A DNA stretch of 64,000 nt. Origin: Mycolicibacterium phlei. Lineage in GTDB: Bacteria; Actinomycetota; Actinomycetes; Mycobacteriales; Mycobacteriaceae. The notes below the pieces were generated by a model. It made no database searches, was not told where the DNA came from, and saw only the letters and a program-made list of their open reading frames with translations. The translations under genes and the position numbers were made by a program. Shown here one piece after another: positions 1-7,100 of this stretch; the first letter of the stretch is position 1; every line of letters begins with the position of its first letter. The stretch covers positions 5,208,001 to 5,272,000 of the forward strand of contig NZ_CP014475.1 in NCBI RefSeq assembly GCF_001583415.1, given 5' to 3'.

Positions 1-177
1 TACCTCCACGTCGACTACCGGCAGATCACCCCGGTGAACCGGCCATTGAGGATCGACGCCTGGGTCGACCGGGAGGAAGGTCGCAAGCTCTACCTGAAGG
101 GCGTTCTCCGTGACGACCAACAGCTACTTGCAGAGGCCGAAGGGCTGTTCGTCACGCTCCGGCCCGGGCAACCGTAG
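1..177 (+). CDS. Hotdog-fold thioesterase, C-terminal part
   Basis: Only the last 58 codons are in the window; the frame is open from base 1 to the TAG at 175-177. The visible residues include HVDYRQITPVNRPL, followed by a beta-strand pattern ending AEAEGLFVTL. This is the typical end of a PaaI/THEM4-like 4HBT hotdog domain, which hydrolyses acyl-CoA thioesters. The catalytic N-terminal half is missing, so the subfamily cannot be given. The gene converges on the TetR gene with a 5-nt gap, leaving no room for a separate terminator. Confidence 0.7.
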   Translation, partial: YLHVDYRQITPVNRPLRIDAWVDREEGRKLYLKGVLRDDQQLLAEAEGLFVTLRPGQP

Positions 178-182
178 AACGG

Positions 183-836
183 CTACTGGGCGACTTCCCC
201 GGCCGGTTGCGGGGTCCAGCGAGCGACCTGCTCGGCGATGGCGTTCTCCACGCCCTCGATGATGCTGTCGATGACGAGATCGAATACCTCTTCCGCGCTG
301 AGACCCGCGTCCTTCAGCACCTTCGTCATCACCGGACCGGTCGGAACTTCCTTCCGCGCGATCAGGCTCTTGCTCAGGCTCTCGTGCAGCGCGCTACCGA
401 CGATGAAGTTCTCGATCGCGTCCAACAGTGGCACGATCGCAGCGCTGGGGAGGCCGCCCTGCAGGAGTCGGGTGGCGGCCGCCTCGAATTCCTGAGTGCC
501 CATGCCGACTTCCTGACGCCGGATCGCTATGGGCACGATCCCGGGATGCGCGGCGAGTGCGTCGCGGTACCGGTTCGCCATGCCCTTCAGCCACTCGCGC
601 CACGGGAGATCGGGATCAGGGTCGTCGGCCACATCGACGAGCGCCAACTGGGCGGCGCCGATGAGAATCTCGTCCTTGCCGCCGGGGAAGTGGTGGTACA
701 GCGAGGCCCCGTTGACACCCAGTTCGTCCGCCAGGCGTCGAATGCTGACGCTGTCCAGCCCACCTTCGTCGATGATCCGTAGGGCAGCCTCCAGCACCCC
801 GCGGCGCGAGATCAAAGGTTTACGTGGACGCGCCAT
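183..836 (-). CDS. TetR/AcrR family transcriptional regulator
   Basis: This 217-residue protein has a classical N-terminal TetR helix-turn-helix (residues about 12-52; key stretch SIRRLADELGVNGASLYHHF) followed by a helical ligand-binding domain with no recognisable ligand signature. Length is normal for the family. It starts at an ATG preceded by a weakly purine-rich leader and is transcribed away from the flavoprotein gene at 1120, so the 283-bp gap between them could hold a shared control region. Likely a repressor of a neighbouring lipid-related gene; the target is not visible. Confidence 0.85.
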   Translation of the reverse strand: MARPRKPLISRRGVLEAALRIIDEGGLDSVSIRRLADELGVNGASLYHHFPGGKDEILIGAAQLALVDVADDPDPDLPWREWLKGMANRYRDALAAHPGIVPIAIRRQEVGMGTQEFEAAATRLLQGGLPSAAIVPLLDAIENFIVGSALHESLSKSLIARKEVPTGPVMTKVLKDAGLSAEEVFDLVIDSIIEGVENAIAEQVARWTPQPAGEVAQ

Positions 837-1119
837 ACCGTAATTCGATTCCTAACTCGGTCCCGCCCCATGTTCCCACGTCACGGGAGCAATCCATTAA
901 CCAAACACCATTCTAGCGGGCTGGGTCCCAGATACCAGTCCTACCGAATTCTCGGGCCTTACCCACCCACGTGGGGCGGCCAGACAGCGTCACCCTACCG
1001 GCTAGCCCCCCACCCGGGAGTCGCGGTAGCGCACCCGCGGGTTGGTGGTCAGCGTGGGCGACGTGCGCCGTCTGCTTCGAGAGGCTGAGTGACATACGCC
1101 AGCCGCCGAAGGAGATCCG
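837..1119. other. Intergenic region between divergent TetR and flavoprotein genes
   Basis: These 283 bases hold no convincing gene on either strand. The left third is comparatively AT-rich (around 840-925) and could contain the TetR promoter. The right end carries a good Shine-Dalgarno (GAAGGAG, 1107-1113) for the ATG at 1120. No clear long palindrome was found. Confidence 0.5.
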
Positions 1120-2974
1120 ATGTCCACGCCCACCACCGCACCCAGTTCCGGACTCGCACCCGCCGCGGTCGAGCGGTTCACCGCCGTCGCCGAGGTCGTC
1201 ACCGACACCGCCGTGCTCACCGAGCGCGGCCGCGACTTCTGGGGAGTCGGCGGGGTCGCCGAACTCATGCTGCGCCCGCACAGTCGCGACGAGATTGCCG
1301 AGATCATGCGCATCGCAACGGAGTTCAACGTTGCGATGGTGCCGCGCGGCGGTGCCTCGAACTGCTCCGGCGGGATGATGGCCGACGGCGGCCGCGTTCT
1401 GCTCGACCTGTCCGGCCTCAACCGCATTCTCGAAGTCGACGTCAAGCGCCGGCGCGCCCGTGTCGAGCCCGGCGTCGTCAACTCCGCCCTGCAGGACCAC
1501 CTGGCACCGTACGGGCTGTGCTTCTCCCCCGACCCGGTGTCGGCACACCTGGCCACCGTCGGCGGCAATCTCATTGAAAACGCCGGTGGGCCACACGCTT
1601 TGAAGTACGGCGTGACCTACAACCACATCCTCGCCGCCGACGTGGTGCTGCCCGACGGCACGACGGTGAGCCTCAGCGCCGACGACACCGGGCCCGATCT
1701 ACTCGGCGTCATCATCGGGTCGGAGGGCACACTGGGCATCGTCACCGAGGTCACCGTCGCGCTGCGCCCGATCGCCCCGGTCACGCACAGCCTGATGGGT
1801 GCGTTCGCCACCGCCCGCGAGGCCGCCGACACCATCGCCGCGGTGATCGCCACCGGGGTGGTGCCCGCCGCAGTCGAATGGCTGGACCGCGACGGCATCA
1901 ACGGGCTGCAGCAGTTCTACGACACCGGCTATCCGTTCGACGCCGACTCCATCGTGCTGATCGACGTCGACGGCACCGCCGAGGAGGTCGCCCGCGACCA
2001 GTCCATCGTCGAACGGGTGCTGCGTGAGCACGCCACCGAGGTGCGGGTGGCCGAGGACGAAACCGACCGTGCCGCACTGTGGTACGGCCGCCTGCACGCC
2101 CCCCGACTCGGTGGTGCAGAGCGGTAAGGGGTTCTTCATCGGCGATGTCACCGTGCCGCGCGACCGGATCCCGGAGATGCAGGCGGCCATCCAGGCGACC
2201 GCCGAACGCCACCGCGACGGGCTGCTGTTCATCGCGGTGTGCGGCCACGCCGGCGACGGCGACCTACACCCGACGACGTTCTACGACAAGGACAATCCGC
2301 TCGCGGCCTCGGCACTGGAAGCCGCCAACGACGAGATCATCGAAGCCGCACTGCGTCTCGGTGGAACGATCACCGGTGAGCACGGCGTCGGCACCGAGAA
2401 GATCCCGTTCATGACCAAGCGGTTCAGCCCGGTGGAGATCGCCGCCCAGCGCGCGATCAAGCAGGTCTTCGATCCGGCCGGGCTGCTCAACCCCGGGGTG
2501 ATGCTGCCGGAACGGTCACCCGGGGAGCCGCCCGTCGACGGGTTCGCCGCCGCGGTCCGCGACGCCCTCGCGGGCACCACCCGGCCGGCCGCACCGCTGA
2601 CCTCCGGTGCCGACACCACGATTTCGGCCAGCTTCGGCAATCTCAGCCTGACCGTCGGCGCCGACGCCACCCTCGACGCGATCAGCGGCTACCTCGACGC
2701 GAACGGCATCACCTGCGCCGCGATCCCCGGCAGCGGGGGTGACCGCACGATCGGCGAACTGGTCGCCACCGCGACCGGCGAGGAGCGGCTCGCGGTGCGG
2801 CACGCGCTGCTCGGCGCCGACGTCACCGTCGTCGACGGGCAGACCCCGGCGCGGTTCGGCGGGCAGACCATGAAGGACGTCGCCGGCTACGACACCAAGC
2901 GGCTCTACCTCGGCGGCCACGGCGCGTTCGGCGCGCTGCGCACCCTGACCTTCAAGATCGACGTGCGCACCTAA
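1120..2974 (+). pseudogene. GlcD-GlcE type FAD-linked oxidase, frameshifted
   Basis: Two overlapping frames (1120-2127 and one ending at 2974) together encode one FAD-linked oxidase of about 617 residues. The first frame has the PCMH/FAD_binding_4 domain (residues about 45-220; MVPRGGASNCSGG) and the start of the FAD-oxidase C domain. The second continues it (GHAGDGDLHP, GEHGVGTEK) and then adds a partial GlcE-like FAD domain (GGQTMKDVAGYDTKRL). The break is a run of six C at 2099-2104; removing one C restores RLHAPDSVVQSG across the junction. Glycolate or D-2-hydroxyacid oxidation is the likely ancestral role. Either a real inactivating frameshift or a homopolymer sequencing error. A good Shine-Dalgarno precedes the ATG. 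Confidence 0.8.
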
Positions 2975-2979
2975 ACCCT

Positions 2980-3041
2980 CGCGAGCAGACGCAGAATCGC
3001 ACGGATTCACTGAGAAAAGTGCGATTCTGCGTCTGCTCGCG
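2980..3041. terminator. Perfect 23-bp inverted repeat between convergent genes
   Basis: Bases 2980-3002 and 3019-3041 are perfectly complementary (arm contains GAGCAGACGCAGAATCGCAC) around a 16-nt AT-richer loop. The element fills the gap between the stop at 2974 and the DUF35 gene stop at 3043 on the other strand, so it can act as a bidirectional terminator. There is no U-tract. The arm sequence resembles a dispersed intergenic repeat that I recall from other mycobacterial genomes; that is memory, not a search. Confidence 0.7.
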
Positions 3042-3042
3042 G

Positions 3043-3438
3043 TCAGAGGAGTTTGAAGTAGGGGATGGCCTCGGCGTCGTCGCCCTCGCCGAGGGTCTTG
3101 AACGCCACCTGCACGCGGGCGCCGTACAGGTCGGCCTCGGGGTCGGCCTTCGGGAACGACGTCCACCACCACGGGCCCTCGTCGAGCTCGACGATGCCGA
3201 CCGGCAGCTTGAACACGTCGCCGCCCGGCAGCTTCTGGTGCACCACCGACCAGCTGATGATCGTGCCGGTGCCCGCCGCCGGGAACCGGGTGTAGCGCTC
3301 GGGGTCGATGGAGGTGTCGAACTGCGGGTGCAGCACCTCGCCGGTCTGGTTGTCGCGCACCAGCAGGAACTCGCCGCGCTTGGTGCCGTCGAGGAACTCC
3401 GCGGACTGCGGATCGCGTTGAATCGGGAAGATAGGCAT
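3043..3438 (-). CDS. DUF35 OB-fold protein, partner of thiolase-like protein
   Basis: The 131-residue product (from MPIFPIQRDP) matches the DUF35 OB-fold family that pairs with SCP2/Ltp thiolase-like proteins; the pattern GTGTIISWSVVHQ then LPVGIVELDEG is typical. It lies 14 nt downstream of the thiolase-like gene on the same strand, a usual two-gene operon. In steroid side-chain degradation such pairs (Ltp2 with ChsH2) act as retro-aldolases. This copy has no cysteine at all, so the zinc-ribbon half found in most family members is absent or has lost its ligands. Start chosen at the ATG giving the conserved N-terminus; the frame stays open further upstream but runs into the neighbouring gene. 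Confidence 0.8.
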   Translation of the reverse strand: MPIFPIQRDPQSAEFLDGTKRGEFLLVRDNQTGEVLHPQFDTSIDPERYTRFPAAGTGTIISWSVVHQKLPGGDVFKLPVGIVELDEGPWWWTSFPKADPEADLYGARVQVAFKTLGEGDDAEAIPYFKLL

Positions 3439-3452
3439 CGGAAGTCGCGCTC

Positions 3453-4619
3453 CTAGTTGTCGGTGCCGAGCACCAGCGTCGAGTGGTAGTCGAGGATGCC
3501 GCCGTTGCCGGACACCAGCACCCGATCGTGGTTTTCGACCTGGCGTTCGCCGCCCTGGCCGCGGGCCTGCACGACCGCCTCGTGCAGCGGCGTCATGCCC
3601 CACATGTAGAACGCGGACAGCTCACCGCCGCCGGTGTTGAGCTTCAGCTTGCCGTTCGGGCCGATCATGCCGGGCTCCGACAGCGCCGGACCGCCCTCAC
3701 CCTTCGGGACGAAGCCGTAGTCCTCCAGCGTCAGCAGCGCGGTGAACGTGTAGCAGTCGTAGATCTGGGCGACGCCGATCTCGTCGAGCGAGGTCTGCGC
3801 CATCTTCAACGCCGCGGGGCCGGACTGCGCGGCGCCGCTGACCAGACCGAAGTCGTCGTTGCGGATCCCCGACCGGCCGGGATGTGCCTGCGCCCAACCG
3901 AGTACGCGCACCGGCGGCTGGCGCAGGGTGCGGGCCCGCTCCAGCGACGTGACGATCAGCGCGACACCGCCGTTGCTGACCAGACAGCAGTCGTAGAGGT
4001 GGAACGGCTCGGCGATGTAGCGGCTGGCGTGGTACTCCTCCAGCGTCAGCGGGGTGCCGTAGAACTGGGCGATCGGGTTCATCTGCGCCCACTCGCGCTG
4101 CGCCACCGCGATGGCCCCGAAGTGGTCGTTGGTGGTGCCGTACTTCTTCATGTGCCGGCGCGCGGCCAGGGCGTACATCGTCGTCGGCGACATGATCCCG
4201 TTGGAGGCGGTGATGCCGTCGAACCCGCGCGGCATCCGCCGCGAACCCGAGTACGCCGCCGACGAGCTGCCCTTCTCTTTGAGCGGGGCGTCGGCCCACA
4301 CGATCGCGACGGTGTCGACCATCCCGGACTGCACCGCCATCGACGCGTACTGCACCATCTGCCCGGCCGTCGAACCGTAGCCCTGCATCTGGGTCAGCAG
4401 CCTCAGGTCGGTCAGGCCCAGCTGCTGCTGCAGCTCGATGCCGACGCGGCCCTTCAGCCCGCCGGAGACCAGCAGACCGTCGATGTCGGAGAGCTCGAGG
4501 CCGGCGTCGGCCGCGGCCAGTCGCACCGCCTGCGCGGCGAACTGCTGTGCGGTCTTGCCGTAGACCTTGCCCTGTTCGGTGATGCCGAGGCCGGCGATGG
4601 CCGCCGTGGGTTGACTCAT
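3453..4619 (-). CDS. Thiolase-like lipid-transfer (Ltp/SCP2-type) protein
   Basis: This 388-residue protein starts AAIAGLGITEQGK and ends with GNGGILDYHSTLVL, the frame of SCP2-type thiolases and Ltp aldolases. The nucleophilic cysteine region of true thiolases reads GYGSTAGQMVQYA, with no Cys. The conserved YDCYTFTALLTLEDYGF and TPLHEAV blocks resemble mycobacterial Ltp2. With the DUF35 gene 14 nt downstream, the pair more likely performs retro-aldol or Claisen-type cleavage of an acyl-CoA than classical thiolysis. It is divergent from the acyl-CoA dehydrogenase pair at 4804, suggesting a shared degradation pathway; the substrate is unknown. Confidence 0.8.
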   Translation of the reverse strand: MSQPTAAIAGLGITEQGKVYGKTAQQFAAQAVRLAAADAGLELSDIDGLLVSGGLKGRVGIELQQQLGLTDLRLLTQMQGYGSTAGQMVQYASMAVQSGMVDTVAIVWADAPLKEKGSSSAAYSGSRRMPRGFDGITASNGIMSPTTMYALAARRHMKKYGTTNDHFGAIAVAQREWAQMNPIAQFYGTPLTLEEYHASRYIAEPFHLYDCCLVSNGGVALIVTSLERARTLRQPPVRVLGWAQAHPGRSGIRNDDFGLVSGAAQSGPAALKMAQTSLDEIGVAQIYDCYTFTALLTLEDYGFVPKGEGGPALSEPGMIGPNGKLKLNTGGGELSAFYMWGMTPLHEAVVQARGQGGERQVENHDRVLVSGNGGILDYHSTLVLGTDN

Positions 4620-4803
4620 GGCGTCGATTGTTTGCGGCCCGATCGGCGCCTGTAAACGACCTAACGGCTCACCGGCACGTGCTCGGTTCGGAAATCTGTC
4701 CCGTCCTCAGGCATGTCCCAATCGGAAACCCGCCGGTGATCCGATTCGTGATTTACAGCGCACCATCTAAGCCCAACGATGAGACCAGCGAAAGGCGGTA
4801 GAG

Positions 4804-5898
4804 ATGACGATCAGTGTTGCCGAACGCGCAGAGCTGCGCACGGCGGTCGGCGAGTTGCTGGCCGACAAGTGCACCGAGGCCGATGTGCGCCGGGTGATGG
4901 AGACCGAGGACGGCTACGACGCCGACCTGTGGCGGGCGCTGGCCGACCAGGGTGTGCTCGGCATGCTCGTCGACGCCGACCACGGCGGTATGGGCTTCGG
5001 GGCACTCGAGCTGGAGGCCGTCGCCGAGGAGACCGGCGCCGCCCTGCAGCCCGCCCCGTTCATCTCCAGCGCCGTGCTGACCGTGGCGCTGGTCAACGCC
5101 GCCGGCTCGGCCGAGGACTCGGCGCGGCTGCTGCCCGGGCTGGCCGACGGCACCTCGATCGGCACCGTCGCGATCACCGGTAAGAAGGGCACCTGGACCC
5201 CCGAGGGTGTCGAGGTGCGCGCCGACGCCGACGGAAAGCTCACCGGCGAGGCGCATTACGTGACCTGGGGTCAGGCCGCGAACGTGATCCTGGTGGTCGC
5301 CAGCACCGGCGACGGTGTCGGCGTCTTCGAGGTCGCCCCCGACGCCGAGGGCTTCACCCGCACGGCGGCAACGGTTTTCGACCCGTCGGTGCGGCTGTCC
5401 ACCTTCACCTTCGCCGGCACCCCGGCCCGCCGGCTCGGCACCGCCGGCTGGGAGGCCGTCGCCGAGGCGCTGGACTACGCGGTGATCGCCTCGGCCGGTG
5501 AGCAGGCCGGCGGCACCCGCAGGATCTTCGACATGACGATCGAGTACCTCAAGACCCGGGTGCAGTTCGGTCGTCAGATCGGCTCCTTCCAGGCCCTCAA
5601 GCACATGGCCGCCGATCTGCTGATCGAGGTCGAGAACGCCACGTCGGCCGCGCAGCATGCCGCCGCCGAGAAGGCCGCGGGCAGCGCGGATGCCGCGGGT
5701 GCCATCGCGCTGGCGGGCTTCGCCTGCGCCGAGGCCTACGAGACCGTGTCGATGAACGCCATCCAGATGCACGGCGGCATCGGCTTCACCTGGGAGCACC
5801 CGGCGCACCTGTTCGTGCGCCGCGCCCGCACCGGCCTGCAACTGTTCGGCGGCACCCGCCTGCACCGCGAACGCTACCTCGTCTCGAAAGGCGCCTGA
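4804..5898 (+). CDS. Acyl-CoA dehydrogenase, FadE beta-type subunit
   Basis: A 364-residue acyl-CoA dehydrogenase: N-terminal helical domain, central beta-domain, and C-terminal four-helix bundle with TRVQFGRQIGSFQALKH and QMHGGIGFTWEHPAHLFVRR. It is followed after 2 nt by a second dehydrogenase gene, the arrangement of mycobacterial FadE pairs that form alpha2beta2 heterotetramers acting on branched or ring-linked acyl-CoA. This subunit resembles the shorter partner that usually contributes structure rather than the catalytic base. Promoter probably lies in the 184-bp divergent gap facing the thiolase-like gene. Confidence 0.88.
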   Translation: MTISVAERAELRTAVGELLADKCTEADVRRVMETEDGYDADLWRALADQGVLGMLVDADHGGMGFGALELEAVAEETGAALQPAPFISSAVLTVALVNAAGSAEDSARLLPGLADGTSIGTVAITGKKGTWTPEGVEVRADADGKLTGEAHYVTWGQAANVILVVASTGDGVGVFEVAPDAEGFTRTAATVFDPSVRLSTFTFAGTPARRLGTAGWEAVAEALDYAVIASAGEQAGGTRRIFDMTIEYLKTRVQFGRQIGSFQALKHMAADLLIEVENATSAAQHAAAEKAAGSADAAGAIALAGFACAEAYETVSMNAIQMHGGIGFTWEHPAHLFVRRARTGLQLFGGTRLHRERYLVSKGA

Positions 5899-5900
5899 CC

Positions 5901-7094
5901 ATGACCAACACCGAGCTGCCCAGCGCCGAACAGCTGGCCGAGGAAGTCCGTAACTGGTTGCGCGACAACTACACTCCGCTGCCGAAGAACCCGGATCCGT
6001 GGACCACCACCCCGGAGCGCATCGAGTGGCTGGAGAAGGTGCTCGAGGCCGGTTACGCGGTGCCGACGTACCCGGTCGAGTGGTTCGGCCGCGGCTACCC
6101 CAACAAGCTGGCCAAGGTCATCGCCCAGGAGTTCGCGGCGGTCAAGGCGCCGGGCGCCTGCCAGGACCGCTACAACATCCCCGCCAACACCACGCTGGCG
6201 CTGGGCACCGAGCAGCTCAAGAAGGATCTTCTGCGCGACTTCCTCGTCGAGCGCAGCCGCACCTGCCTGCTCTACAGCGAGCCGGGCGCCGGTTCCGACC
6301 TGGCCAGCGTGCGCACCACCGCGACCCGCGACGGCGACGAGTGGGTGGTGACCGGCCAGAAGGTGTGGACCTCGGGCGCCCAGACCGCCGACTACGCACT
6401 GCTTCTCGCGCGCACCGACTGGGATGTGCCCAAGCACAAGGGCCTGAGCCTGTTCATCATGCCGATGAAGCAGCCCGGCATCGAGGTGCGCCCGCTGGTG
6501 CAGATCACCGGTGAGTCGCACTTCAACGAGGTGTTCATCAACGACGCCAAGGTCCCGCACGCCTACCTGCTCGGCGAGGAGGGCAACGGTTGGCGCGCAC
6601 TGCAGGTGGCGCTGGCCTACGAGCGCTCGATCATGGGCGACACCGCCCGCACCTCGCGCAGCAAGAAGGCCAACACGCTGATCGACCTGGCCCGTGAGCA
6701 CGGCAAGCTCGACGACGCCGCGATCCGCGACCAGCTCGCCACGGTGCTGGCGATGCGGGAGCTCAACCGGCTCAACAACGCTCGCGCGAAGGCCTCGACG
6801 TCGACCGGCACCTCGAGCTCGATCATGTCGCTGGGCAAGCTGGCGATGTCGAAGATCCTGCACACCGAGGCCGCGCTGAAGACCAAGATCATCGGTGCGC
6901 AGGCGCTGCTGTCCGGTCCGGAGAACCCGGTCGGTGACGACGTGAACTTCCAGACGCTCAACGCGTTCTTCACCTCGATCGGCGGTGGCACCGACCAGAT
7001 CCAGCGCAACATCATCGGCGAACGCGTCCTGGGCCTGCCCAAGGAGCCCGAGACCGATCGCGACATCCCGTTCCGCCAGGCCCGCCGGAGCTGA
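5901..7094 (+). CDS. Acyl-CoA dehydrogenase, FadE alpha-type subunit
   Basis: A 397-residue acyl-CoA dehydrogenase with the flavin-site pattern YSEPGAGSDLASVRT, the GQKVWTSGAQTADY strand, and the C-terminal GGGTDQIQRNIIGERVLGLP. It begins 2 nt after its partner stops, so the two are translationally coupled and probably make a heteromeric flavoenzyme oxidising an acyl-CoA to the 2-enoyl-CoA. The adjacent double-domain CoA-transferase 6 nt downstream suggests a pathway in which a free acid is first activated by CoA transfer. Confidence 0.9.
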   Translation: MTNTELPSAEQLAEEVRNWLRDNYTPLPKNPDPWTTTPERIEWLEKVLEAGYAVPTYPVEWFGRGYPNKLAKVIAQEFAAVKAPGACQDRYNIPANTTLALGTEQLKKDLLRDFLVERSRTCLLYSEPGAGSDLASVRTTATRDGDEWVVTGQKVWTSGAQTADYALLLARTDWDVPKHKGLSLFIMPMKQPGIEVRPLVQITGESHFNEVFINDAKVPHAYLLGEEGNGWRALQVALAYERSIMGDTARTSRSKKANTLIDLAREHGKLDDAAIRDQLATVLAMRELNRLNNARAKASTSTGTSSSIMSLGKLAMSKILHTEAALKTKIIGAQALLSGPENPVGDDVNFQTLNAFFTSIGGGTDQIQRNIIGERVLGLPKEPETDRDIPFRQARRS

Positions 7095-7100
7095 CAACCC

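Noticed and set aside
3483-4655. A 390-codon plus-strand frame
   Set aside because: Exact shadow of the thiolase-like gene; product lacks recognisable folds.
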